Shown: positions 32,658 to 45,172 of the stretch, one piece after another
Position numbering within the stretch: the first letter of the stretch is position 1
Layout: each line of letters opens with the position of its first letter
Assembly (NCBI GenBank): GCA_947650285.1
Contig: CANTFL010001387.1
Span: 186,001-250,000 of the forward strand
From: Hyaloperonospora brassicae
Lineage: Eukaryota > Oomycota > Peronosporomycetes > Peronosporales > Peronosporaceae
Direction of reading: 5' to 3'
DNA: 64,000 nucleotides
Program-made: the position numbers and the translations under genes
Notes under the pieces: generated by a model
What the model was told of the DNA's origin: nothing
Seen by the model: only the letters and a program-made list of their open reading frames with translations
Database searches by the model: none

Positions 32658-34714
32658 GGGGGCAGGTTGGCCACGGAGCAGTACATAGCCGGTCTTAAAA
32701 ATTGGGCAACATAATTTGTCAGCCTCGAAGAGATTTGCAAAATGACGCCTTTACGACTTCAATTACAGGAAGACCATGACAGGAAGGTGCAGGAAGCTGT
32801 GACGCCATCTTTCGCGGCTACTGATCAAGTCGGTCCAACGCCTGGTCAGCATCACCCGACGGCCAGTACTTAGTCGCCATCAACTGGGCAATCAGTCGAA
32901 CTAGAACAGATAAACGATGGGTTACTGTAGGGATACGTCGCAGTGCACGGCGGAGTGTACGTCTTCAGACATCTTAATCTCGTGCATCAGCCCCATCATC
33001 ACACTTTGCATCAACTTGCGGCGTGGTCTGATGAGGAAGATGATGAGGACACCTGATCTCCAAACTTCATCCCTCCTTCTCTACAGGTGTCAAAGATTTT
33101 ATCTGCGTCTGAAAGAGTGGTACAACAAATGCCCTCGATCACGGCAGCTGCTAAGGCACAGTTGCATTTGGTCAAGGCGAAACCAGTCGTTATCTTTACA
33201 ACCGCACAAATTGGTCACGCTGAGACAATAGGAACGAACGACGCTGGACAAACACGTCAAAGGCATGCTTGACCTCTGAAAGCCATCATCGGTAATGACA
33301 TGCACGGTTGTTGGAAAGGCAAAGTCTTTATTGAAAATTAGGACAGATTTGGCTCTCCGACTAGTAACAACGCCATCTTCTGGTAATTGTTTGACTATAG
33401 ATTTAGCACAGGCGGTGGTGGACCACGGCCTAGATTCCATGAGAGCAGAATTGGAGCCTATACCAGCTTGCATAAATCGATGTATCAGACGTACAGGGCA
33501 GCTTAATTTTGGGGAGCAGTTTAAACACTTCATCCGCACAACCACAATAATTAAATTTTAACGTTGTTGGGAGGGTATGGATCCCCGCGAATCCATGAAG
33601 CAGCTTCAATGATATTTGGACGAATACGCAGCCCAGTCTTCATCTCGACAGGCCATAGTAGAGTTCTTCATTGGGTCTGCTGGAAATTCTATCTACTTCT
33701 GCCAACCTTCTCCAGCACAATATATTTGTACTCGCGCATAATAATCAAAGTAGACAAATGAAATGGACATGCTCCCTGAATTTATCCAGTATAAACCACA
33801 AGTGGTACCAAGATTTACTAAAAGGGTCAGCAATCTCCTCTTAACATGGAGGAATGTATAACTTCCGTCCGCCTGGCTAGATAGAACAGCAAACAGCCCT
33901 CCTTTAGTGCTTCGGTACTGGAGTGAGCATTATTAGGCTTAAATTCACACTAAGTCATCCTGTAGAATCTCAATGACCGACTCTGAAGAAAAAAGATCTG
34001 TTTCCATGGGTCCTGAGGATAGCCTTATTTTTACAATCAGCATGACGAACCAACCGGATTCAAAGCAAATGTATCTGGACCTACGGTAGAGAACTCGTCA
34101 CAAACCTCACATAGAGTCACCACTTTTTACTCTGAGCAGCATCCTGACGGCAATAGTTCCCCAACCACCTCTCAACCTGAGCTGCTTCCCACGTCCTGGG
34201 ACAATCCTGACCAACCTTTGGCGCAAAAGCGAGCACACTCAACGAATCCAGCGGAAGATGAAGAATTACGGCGCATGATGAGAACTACGATGGATCAACA
34301 TAAAACATGAGGGGAGGCGGTCATGACGGATTCTGTTTATATTACCGTTCTAGACGATCACTTCTTCGAACGAGGCTCCTGGTCACAACCACGGAAAAAT
34401 TAGGGGAATCTCGGCCGGATACGGCACTAGCGCCGTTTCCTCTTAAGTCAAGCAGTGTAGAAAATTGGAATGCGGCGGCTGCGCGAGAGCCGATAAAGCT
34501 GCTGGCCATGGTTTGTAGTGTTTTCGTTCCGGGTCAATTTCTTAATTCTTTAGTCCTACGGGTATTGGAAACTTGGACGGCAGCATGGAGAAAGGAATGT
34601 CTTCACGCGAGACTGAGTACATGCCACAGCAAAACCATCGCCAAACCGACGTGTAAGTGGTTAGATACTGTGGTAAAGGGGTCACAAGATTTAACCGTGT
34701 CGTCGGGACGCAGG
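32658..34714 (+). other. Decayed LINE sequence between ORF1 and ORF2
   Basis: Only short frames on either strand. The position between the ORF1 zinc knuckle and the ORF2 endonuclease suggests the ORF1 tail and ORF2 start; no domain can be named. Confidence 0.4.
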
Positions 34715-36011
34715 ATAGGATCAGACGACTGAGTGACAACAAACGACTGTTGAAGTTATTTAGGTTGATCTACCTAACGGTCAAGAAGGATTATAGTCGA
34801 GGATCGATCATTGACCGACCGCGACCCGAGATCAAGGGCTTGTATCACTAAATTAAAAGGACCGGATCATTCAAGGGGTGGACATCAACCGGATTACAAG
34901 ATCGCAAACGGCAATGGAAGAGAGGTAAATATGGGATCAGGCTGGAAGAATGGATCGTCAAGATAATCAAGATGCGAAGTTTAGGACGTGACGGGGATCC
35001 GACCTTGGATGCCCGATCGAAGATGCCACCGATCTACCACAATCTATCCTGGGTGTGTACTGCTGACCGGTGTGGATCACCTAATTGGTGTGGGTCACAT
35101 ACCGTATCCACTGCACCGCGATCCGCAATGGAGCGATCCACGGGAGATATGATCGGTGTGGACACATGATCGAAGTAAATCACATAATTGGTGTGGATCA
35201 GATACCGCGATCCACTACCTCGCGATTTACTGCACCGCGATCCACTATGAAGCAAACCACTATGGAGCGGTCCACTATGGAACGGATCACATTATGGGTG
35301 TGGATCACATACCGCGAATCACTATGGAGCGATCCAATACGGAGTGTCTGCTGTGGACCACATGATACACGAGGTGAATTGAATAGAATGGCGATAAGCA
35401 ACAGTGATGTAGCGAACAGATAGGCATAGTCATAGGTTTCGGATTTGGTTGGTTGACATTAGACAGAATTGAATTTGCAACGAAAGGCACGCGTCATCTT
35501 TTCCCGGGCAGGATCTTTGGCCTCCCGTTACAAAGAGAGCGACCGGTGTCTATACAAACTTCGCCTTTGGATTGTTTGGCCAGGCGGAACATCAGTTCTC
35601 ACCCCCCCCTCCAACAGGGATCAGACGCAGGGAGCCTAACGGTTCAGACTCAAGATCGCGAGACGGCTCAAGTGGTCAGAAGGCTCGCGGATCAATCATC
35701 ACCTTTTGATACAGGCGACTCGGGGATAGAGCTCAAGTGTACTTGCGATCGAGTGGAAATTTTCCACTCGATCCGCCTCACATTTGACCGGGTAAAGAAT
35801 TTCCACCCGATCAACACATATCCCCAAAACTGTCAAGTTCAGCTTCAACTCAAGTCCACCAAGAAGAGCGCAACCCGCCCCACCGACGGTTACTCAAGGC
35901 GAGCAAGAAGACACAGAGCACGGAATCGGGGCACCCCCTCCGTAAGTCGGTCGTCAGGGCTCCAGTGGAGAGTCGGGGTCAAAAGGAAATTGTGATCACC
36001 ACTCCACTACA
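34715..36011 (+). repeat. LTR-like dispersed repeat, copy 1
   Basis: About 1.3 kb that recurs in the same orientation at 44036-45172. The right half (35373-36011) is almost identical between copies; the left half is more diverged, with copy 1 richer in GTGGATCAC / GTGATCCAC-type motifs (35080-35345). A poly-C run near 35605, an internal palindrome at 35747-35773 and a right end ...CCACTACA suggest a solo LTR or a TRIM-like element. It interrupts the LINE between ORF1 and ORF2. No coding capacity or clear target-site duplication is seen. Confidence 0.7.
35747..35773. repeat. 27-base perfect palindrome in repeat copy 1
   Basis: Arms GATCGAGTGGAAA and TTTCCACTCGATC around one central T. Another imperfect inverted pair (CGGGTAAA...TTTCCACCCG) follows about 20 bases later. 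Confidence 0.9.
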
Positions 36012-39000
36012 ATACTTACGGGGTCAAGTTTTAACTACCATCCTCATCGAATTTGCATGCGCTCACCGACAATAATGACGACTGGAGACGCAGTCGTACA
36101 AACGTGTATGGGAAAAATTCGATCCTGAAATTGGGTGATGTGGGTAATAAAATTCGTTTCGCGCGCCACTCGATCTGTGCTAGTCTCTACGAAACTAAGA
36201 TACGGGCGCTCGTTATATAGAAGGACCACGTGGACTCAGGGGTACCACCTCGTCTCTCTCGGCACCTCGAGGCACTCAGAATTATCGGTCAGTACCGGAC
36301 AGCATTCAATGGACATAGTCAGGAGGTGATATGGACCACACTCGCTCGATTTTTCGTCAAGGCAATGAAACAAGGTCGGGCGGAGCGCCCACTTTATTGC
36401 TAATGGCAGCTTACAGCCGGCAGCTGCCGACATTAGTCATTACAAGCGGGTATAACTATTCGATGCTTACGGGCGGCACATGTACATTAAACAGCAGTAC
36501 TACTCGCAGACAGTGCAGGTGTGAGAAGGAATTGGCGAGGGCTTCGAAGGCTCGAAACTCGGAATGTACGCGGCGTTCGGGCAGGGATACGGTCAGGTCG
36601 ACTGGAGACTTGGAGGAGGACACCGTTGAGCGAACGCCCTCTTGCCTGTATCGTTTAAGCAACGCACATAAGCAGCAGTGATGAAGCTGCTCAATTATAG
36701 GAGATGTGGGAGCGGCTCTAGGGGTGGATAGATACTTTACACGGCGGAGCCTTATCATACTGGAGCGTGGATCGAAGTCGAACGGGGGGAGCAGCTATCC
36801 TACTAAACCCGACAATTTCTGCATCGACATGCCTCTGGCGAATGAAATTATGGACAAACCGAGTGATCACTGTGGACCTGAGCGACTTCCACTTGATTAT
36901 TCTTTACGCCACATATTGTCCCGCGAAACGAGATCGAGTCTTCACCAGCTTGATTCAACGGCCTTGGTAGCCTTGTAAGCAGACTGATACAATAATCGAA
37001 GGGTATTCTAACTGTGTACAAAGCCCGCATCTTGACAGTCTGGGAGGACTTAGGTCGGGTCGACCTGAATGCGTGGCGTTACAAATCCTGCTACTAGATA
37101 CGTCTATGTTGGAAGCACTCACTATATGCACTTAGGCGGATGGCGACTTCTACAATCCAGACCCGGCGGATTTTTGTACTTACTGGAGTACGGCAACAGC
37201 AAGTAGAATCGACCGATTTTACGTGCCACAATCTTGGTCGTCAGTGGTTCAATGGCTTTCAGTTGACGAACTGCACGTCTAATAGGATCACCAACGGGTG
37301 CGCCTGCACCTACACGACAGCAGAGAAATGGTTTGGTCGCGCAGCAGACATTCTTTGGTCCAATACTTTATAAAGACATCCCATCTTAAACGAGTTATAG
37401 AGGACTTGATGGCAACGCATGTCGCGGAGGGAGCTAGTGACGAAGTAACAGTAGGTACTTGGGATCGCACAGCACGAGCTTTTGTCTACAGTATTTAGCG
37501 AGTTGTTCATCTGGACAATCACAGGAGAAAGAAGTTTGTCCAGTTTATTAAAGCTCAGAGTCGAGTACATTTATCTACGCGACAAGATTATTGGCGGTCA
37601 ACGCGGACGAAGCGCGGGAGGAACACTTGGTGAGGCTGGGACAACGGCTGGAACGAACACAGGACCAGCTTCGCTGAAACTTTAAGCGTGTGTCTAACTT
37701 CGAACTATATCAAAGCATCACTACCACCCGCCGCATTAATGGGGCTGCGTTTCGCCGAGAAATGTCGACGGCGGATTGATTCGCGTCGGAATGACAGTCT
37801 ACATTGGGCGTTGTTCACAGTTCAATGTCGTATCTTCTTCTTCCTTCCCAATTTGACGACTTTGTTATCATGCCTGTTGCCAGACGCGTGTTGAGAGGCG
37901 ACAACGTTACTCCAATACGTGCTATTTCGATGGAAGAAGTTATCTAAGCGATTCCAAAGCTGGAAAGGCACAAAGTTGGAGGAGAGGATGGCTCGAACAA
38001 TGATTTTTACATGGATACTCAAGCTGTTATGGTACCGGAACTGGTTGCTCTCAGTAATCATCTTCTACGAGGTCATGGGTCACCCCATTTATTTCTGTAG
38101 GTACTGATAATCCCATGGCGTAATCAGGAGGACTCGAATAGATCTATGGACTACAGACTAATCGCTATCTTGAAAACTGGATATAAATTTTCACCAAGGT
38201 CGTAGCTACGCGAGTTCAACTCGTCTTAGAAAATTGACTAGAGCCTCGCAACAGGGTTTTGTTCATGGAAGACAGATGCAAAAGACCGTAATGATGACTA
38301 CAGCGGTCTTGAACACCGCCAGAGATGACCCGATGGTGACAGACATGATGATTTGAGTCACCCTGTTTCTGGATTTCCGCAATTCGTATGATAGTATCTC
38401 CCGCAATTTTATATATTTGGTGCTCCAGCGGTTTGTCTTCTCTCTGTCATCTGTATTATGACTAAAAAAATTTAAGAAGGCAGTACTGCCCAATTTGCCA
38501 TAATGGAGTACTGTCATAGCCACAAGATGTTCGTTCCGGCATTTGGCAAGTATGCCCACTCGCTCCACTGCTTGTCCTCATATCGGCTGAAAGTCTAGCG
38601 CTGGCTATACACCAAGAGATTGTGATTGAAGGTCTTCTCTTTTCTGCAGGGCGGGTTGTTTAACACACATTATCAGCTTTGTGGATGACTTGAAAGTTTT
38701 TTTTACAGGAAGCAAGACACCTGTCTCGAGTGCTAAGTATTGAAAAGAGATTTAAAATTTATCTGGATTTAGAGTGATACCGACCAATATTATATTAATT
38801 TTTTCGAATTCGGCCATCCAAACGGAGACGTGTTTTGGCATTCCTGTGCTCCTCCATGGTTACACGAAGAGGTACTGCGGCTACGCCGAGGGGACTAAAT
38901 ATCTTACAGGACCGAACTGGACTGCGCATAAAAAAACGTGCAACACACTTTCAACGGCACATCAGCTTGCCACTAGCGTCGAGCATCGTGTATTAATTCT

Positions 39001-40927
39001 TAGTGTCAGTATGCTGCAGGACGTGTTGTTCACGGCGGCTGTGTTCGGTCTTTCGCCATAGGCGGAACCACAGCTCCGAAACATTCAGAAATAATTTATT
39101 TGGCGACATCTACATATTATGCAGGCTTCTCTCCACAAAACTTCTTCTATACTCTTGTATACGCCTCGACAGGCGGGTGGGGTGGTCCTTGCTTTAACTT
39201 TGGTTGCCTGCAAGACGCAGCAGGTAAATCAAGCTATTTTGTGGCTTACTCAGCGCAAAGATAGCTATTTTATGCTTGGCAGGCATGGGCATTCCGAGTA
39301 TTAAGTCTGGCATGGGAGGATGGCGTGTCACCACATGTAGAATGGGGACCCCATGCTATCGCAGCAGGTCTCTCTTCTAGTCATACTCTCATGCACTTGC
39401 TAGGCTCTTGGATGGCGCCAAATTCTTACCGATCCATGAAGCAGGCAGAGCGAATCACTGAGCTGTTTGCAGGCCATGCGTTTGCGGCGATAATCTGGTC
39501 TACCACCGAGGAATGAATAATTCAGATCGCTAAGCCGCTTCGTCAATATGAGTGTCAACATCATTTATAAAAAAGCGGAATTTTTGCCTACCTACTTGCG
39601 GACGGATAACCCACGGATCCTTGATCACCAAGAGAAATCACCTACATACCGGAGGTATGCCAAGATTAGACCTCGCTCAATCGCCTATCTGCGGATTCAT
39701 CGCATAGGTGTACAAACATTTAATTTTGTCATTCCAAAGATAGGAACTTACGGTGCATCGACACGACAAGCTTCGTCGCTGGAGCTTGACAATTTTACTG
39801 AATGCACCAAATTTGGACATAGCCACGACGCTGCAGCTTAAGAGGAAACTGTTGCTCCGACACTATCCGCCTCTACAACATTTTTAAGACTGGGAATGCG
39901 TTGCCCAAGCTCACATCAGAGAGCTGATTGTGGTATCTAGCATTCGCCATCACAAACATTTTTTCGTAAAAAAGGAAGTGATGAAAGTATTCAATAACTT
40001 GCAACATCTGACAGTCAGCAACACACTACTGCAGCCGACTTCCAGACTTAACGACAATGCCAAGATTCGGGAGGCATAATTTTCTGTGATCACCCATTTC
40101 TGCACGGATCCTCTTAAAGCTTGCCGGATTCAATTGCGAATCCGCACGTCTTAAATGCCATCAAGAGACAATCATTCCGCTGTGAAAAGGAGATGGCAGG
40201 GCATTGGCCTCTACTGTGAAAAGTTACATTGTGAAGTAATAGCTAGTGCGTGATAGGCTGCGGCGTCAACTAATGCGCCTGCAACTATTTGGGCTCATCA
40301 CAATGAGATCCCGAAGCATCACGTGTCGTTATTTTATCGAGGGGCACTGCGTCAACTCAATTTTCATTTCACGGGGCAGGAAATCGACACAAAGTGTCGC
40401 AAGTTGCAACGCTGTCGAGGTACCAAGAAGACCATTAAACATATTTTTTGGACTTGCCGATGCGCCCAGGCGCGTTGACAACAGCTTATTTGCCAATGGA
40501 CAAGTGAATGATGGGAGATTAGCCGCGTGCATACCTATCTCGCACACTGTGCTAGCCGTCAGGCACCGAGTGTGTCGTCCGTAATTTGGGATCGCATTCG
40601 TCGTGCACATCCCGATAAGGTTACAGAGTATGCGCGCGTATGGTCTAGAATGTGGACTATCCTAGGAAGTGTATGTATCACTAGCTTATGGATGCAACGG
40701 AACCGAGCTACGTTCCATCACGAAGTCGGGTCAATCGCGACTGGCGTTAAGGACTTTTGGGACACGGGAATGTGACAACTCGGAGAAGTTGCAAAGCGTG
40801 AGTTCCGTCGAGATGATACGAAGATCAACAAGGCCCGCCTTTTCCTGTGCCAAAGTGAAATAGACAAAAAAACTCCGAGAGCCATCGCCTCAGGTGACAA
40901 GCCCCGTACAGCCACCGGACTAGGCTG
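36012..40927 (+). pseudogene. LINE ORF2 (endonuclease and reverse transcriptase), heavily decayed
   Basis: An endonuclease-like stretch lies at 36770-36970, with GGAAILLNPTIS and a LILYATYCPAKRDRVF block as in AP-type LINE endonucleases. Reverse transcriptase pieces occur at 38250-38700: GFVHGRQMQ, then LDFRNSYDSI (motif A), then ISFVDDLKVFF with the catalytic FVDD at 38678-38689. A C-terminal zinc motif (HIFWTCRCAQA) lies near 40437-40474, preceded by two Cys. Frames change repeatedly. Between these blocks are short ORFs only. Confidence 0.72.
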
Positions 40928-40930
40928 AGG

Positions 40931-43900
40931 AACCAGCGTTGCTTACCAGTCTCAGGATTTATTAGACGTCTCGTAAATACAAAGATGTAAATAAACCCGT
41001 CTGTCTATCTATCAAGGTTTAAATAAACTACAGATGGATTACAGTCCGTCGCAGGTCCCTGCACTTGACAGCGGGTGATCGTGATCTCATATTGCAACTT
41101 GGCTTTCCTATATGATCGATTTATGGCGTCTGTAAATGCTTAAATTTCATTTCACATTGCGCTGTGTCTATAAGACACGCGCTGGCGGAATCCCGATCGT
41201 ATATCTGCTTCTTTATGACCAGAAGCAGGCAAGGTCTCTAGCTCTTAATCTTTGCTAGGTTATTGCGCAGGCGTTTGTGCGATTAGCAGCGACAACATAG
41301 CCGTATTGTTGTGTGTATGTTGACATTGATGCGTTTACTTGTCGTGAAGTAGCGTTGATGAAGTGTGGAAAGGGTGCACGTTTATTGATGCGGATGTTGA
41401 AGGAGATGAAAGTGCTGACATGTAGTGAAAACAGGCAGCAAAATATATTGTCTGGAGCTAATGTGAGCACTGAACGCTCATTTACGAGACAACACTTTAT
41501 TTTGGTGATAAACAAGACAGCACAATTATAGAATAATCTAGCTTTTGAAGGACAGAATCTTTATATTGCAAAGGTGATGTAGAGATTGTAAAAACGTCTG
41601 ACTTGGGACACAGCTACCGCACGCCTGATCTGGGAACATACGAGTGAATAGAAGATCATTCAGCTGGTAGAATGATCTCAATCAATTAAACGAGGGATAT
41701 CGCGGCACCAAGATTGTAGTTGTGTGGGCTTTTAGAATGTCTTCATGAAGCCGTTCTATGTACAGATTTAAATGTAGCGATACAAACGTAGGACACAAAA
41801 CATCGCTAATATGTTAATTTGCACGCATTTTGGCGCTGCAAATGAGACATGTGCATCAGAATTCTCTGATGATCGTATTTACTATCAGCAAAAGACATGT
41901 GCACTTGTGTATACTCGCACGTTACATATTCCCAGATTTCTTGAGCACAAATAGATGCAAACAAGAGATGACGCAAGGCAGGCAAGACGACATACATAAC
42001 ACAATAACAGATATGCACTATTGACCCCAATATCTTAAAAATAGCTGGAATACGTATCTTTCATTACGATTTACGCTTGCTTAGTATGTGAAATCATTCT
42101 TAACAAGAACTCCCACTAATTTTAGAAAATGTTTGTGTTCGGCAGCGACATCCGTTGCAATTTTGCTACCTTTTTCATACAGAAACGCTCAGATTACGTT
42201 CTTTAATGCTCTCAGGGTCATATTTCTTCGCAAATTAGTACAGATACTGGTCTTGTTTATGCGCAACTTGAATGAAACAAGAATATATATAAAGTTCGTT
42301 TGATGCTGACGCTTATTTACATCGCCATAAGTATCTTAATCCAGACATATCCACCGATTCATATTTTATATCTATATGCTATAATGTCCCTGCAACGTCT
42401 CTTTCAAGGTCATCCAAAATATTCCTGTGAACACAAACCCCGAGCTTCACGAATATATTATTTTGTCATGTTGTTTTACGTAAGGAAGAGGAGGAGACGC
42501 CCGACCAATGCCTTTAGCTCCCTACCAATATACTTGCTATATACAGCAAAAATGGCCTTTACAGCACGACAATGTTCTGTCGGTCTTGCTGCGCTCATTG
42601 ATTGTTGTCAAAAAAATACGAACAACATTATCACAATATACTATTATGAGCAAAGGACAAACTGCCTTCAATAAAGCATGACATCTTCGTTATTATATAA
42701 TTAATTAGGCGCATCAACGATGAGTTTTTATATCATTTTGTCTCGCAAGACGATAGGAGAAGACCTCATACCATTTTATAAACGACAAGATCCATCATCG
42801 TAAATTCTATGTCTAGCATCGAAAGATACAAAAGCATAGATGAGCCGTTACAAAAGTATTCGCAAAATCCATGGTAGCTGTGTAGGTATATATTACAGTG
42901 CTTTCATAAACTAGATGTAAGTCAAATACTTACGCTTACCCTAATAAGTGATGTCATTTTGCTTGCACCTCAGATTGCCGCGTCACGACTCCAAAAGAAC
43001 GCCAAATTTAGTGACTGAAGGATATGCGAATACAGAAATATGTAAAGGTAAGGCTTTTGACAAAGCACCAATACTAAGCACATCCAGCCATTTTCAAACA
43101 TGCCATAACTTAGCTTCGACACGTCTGTGATGAGTGGAGCTTCTACAGCGTCACATTCTTTAAAGAATACTCCAAAACACTTCCTATGGCTACCTTTAAA
43201 TCAAAGACGGCAAAACTTATGCTCCTCGTCATTCTATATAAGTAGTTCTAAAACAGCAGCAATTCTTACTTGCTATCGTATAAACCGATCAATATGTGAT
43301 CCGAGCATGTTATCAACAGATTCGCTGTTAAAAGCTATACTGGTATTAGAAGGAGGACATTCCACACCCTCTTCAGTCGTGGCTCATACGCTTGACAGTT
43401 GTGGCATATTGCTTTTATTTGTTTAGCAAAAACAAAATTTAACGAGGGATATATTGCTGGTGCTTACTATCAATTATTTAAAGGCCCTTTCATTCGAGGC
43501 CAGTTAGGTAGACACGGCCTTCACTTGTGCTCACAGAATCATGTCCAAGGTAGCCTGTTAAAGCGATTAATATTTGAATGTGGTATAAAGGATAGTGTGC
43601 ATGTCTAAGTCGATATTCGAACCCATTTGGTGGAGTACAAATTGGTAGTACGAACCTCCTACAGCGGCTTGACACGGAACGAATGAACTCAAAATACGAG
43701 GGTAAATCAACACCGGTTCATATCAAATAAGTGGAAATGTGTATAGAATTAAATATTGTAACCGCGTTTTATCCCTGAACACGATGGTCGATCCGCATAC
43801 CATGATCCGCGATCGAAGAGAGAAACACAAACCCATGAGAATGCTGTGACTACACAATTAGATGTCAGGCTTAAAAATCAGTCATTAACAATATGGATAA

Positions 43901-44035
43901 GCATTTAGAAGGGATGAAAATGTGGAGAAGTGCAGAGGAATAATGATGTAAAGTGTGGATCGCGCCTTCCGCATTATGTGCGAGATCGATTTGATTGGTG
44001 GAGTGCGCTCAGAGCTATTCCCGCTGGCACGAATG
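40931..44035. other. AT-rich tract without a recognisable gene
   Basis: Composition shifts to AT-rich, most clearly at 41750-43750. Short ORFs of 60-124 codons occur on both strands with low-complexity, Ile/Phe/Tyr/Cys-rich products and no motif that I recognise. The left edge contains LINE 3' tail-like GTAAATAAAC repeats. It could be old transposon debris or AT-biased spacer. No RNA gene is visible. Confidence 0.5.
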
Positions 44036-45172
44036 ATGGGATCAAACGACCGAGTGACAGAAAGCGACTGAGTAAATTATGCGGATTGATCTACCTGACG
44101 GTCAAGAAGGAGTATAGTCAAGGATCGACGACTGACCGATCAATATCCGCAATCAAGGTCTTGGATCACCAAATAACAAGGACCGGATCGCTCAAGGGGT
44201 AGCGATACTTTAGAGTAATGGATCGCTAACGACACTGGAAAATAGGTGAATATGGAAGCAAACTGAAGGAGTGGATCGTCAAGATCATCAAACATGTGAG
44301 GTCTCAAAAGTAACGGCGGTTCGACGGTGGATGCCCGATCAGAGACTCGAGAGATTAATCACGATCCACCCTGTGTGTGTAACGCTTGATTGTGTGGATA
44401 CATAATTGTGTGAACACATAATTGGTATGGACCACATACCGCGATCCACCCCCCGAGCGATCCACCACCTAGCGATCCACTATGGAGCGATCCGCCACCC
44501 AAGTATCTAATGTGGACCACATGATACACGAGGTGAATTGAATAGAAAGGCGATACGCAACAGTGATCTAGCGAACAGATGGGCATAGTCATAGGTTTCG
44601 GATTTGGTTGGTTGACATTAGACAGAATTGAATTTGCAACGAAAGGCACGCGTCATCTTTTCCCGGGCAGGATCTTTGGCCTCCCGTTACAAAGAGAGCG
44701 ACCGGTGTCTATACAAACTTCGCCTTTGGATTGTTTGGCCGGGCGTAACATCAGTTCTACCCCCCCCCCCTCCAACAGGGATCAGACGCAGGGAGCCTAA
44801 CGGTTCAGACTCAAGATCGCGAGATGGCTCAAGTGGTCAGAAGGCTCGCGGATCAATCATCACCTTTTGATACAGGCGACTCGGGGATAGAGCTCAAGTG
44901 TACTTGCGATCGAGTGGAAATTTTCCACTCGATCCGCCTCACATTTGACCGGGTAAAGAATTTCCACCCGATCAACACCTATCCCCAAAACTGTCAAGTT
45001 CAGCTTCAACTCAAGTCCACCAAGAAGAGCGCAACCCGCCCCACCGACGGTTACTCAAGGCGAGCAAGAAGACACAGAGCACGGAATCGGGGCACCCCCT
45101 CCGTTAGTAGGTCGTCCGGGCGCCAGTGGAGAGTCGGGATCACAAAGAAATTGTGACCACCACTCCACCACA
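44036..45172 (+). repeat. LTR-like dispersed repeat, copy 2
   Basis: Same orientation and near-identical right half to copy 1 (44531-45172 against 35373-36011). It has a longer poly-C run near 44761, the same 27-base palindrome and the same ...CCACCACA end. The left half is shorter and more diverged. Confidence 0.75.
44908..44934. repeat. 27-base perfect palindrome in repeat copy 2
   Basis: Identical to the palindrome at 35747-35773. Confidence 0.9.

Larger units (their letters stand above)
23254..40930 (+). mobile_element. Degenerate LINE (non-LTR retrotransposon), interrupted twice
   Basis: A + strand LINE can be followed in pieces: ORF1 at 23254-23340 and 31069-32657; ORF2 with endonuclease, reverse transcriptase and C-terminal zinc-motif regions across 36012-40927. 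The pieces are separated by the gypsy element (23341-31063) and by an LTR-like repeat (34715-36011). The 3' end near 40930-41030 is AT-rich with repeated GTAAATAAAC, as in LINE tails. Many stops and frameshifts show it is long dead. LINEs copy themselves by nicking DNA with ORF2 and priming reverse transcription at the nick. I could not define the outer target-site duplication. Confidence 0.75.

Noticed and set aside
34715..45172. The two LTR-like copies as the pair of LTRs of one element
   Set aside because: The 8 kb between them holds LINE ORF2 sequence and an AT-rich tract, not gag-pol. ORF1 of the same LINE lies outside copy 1, so copy 1 is better read as a separate insertion.
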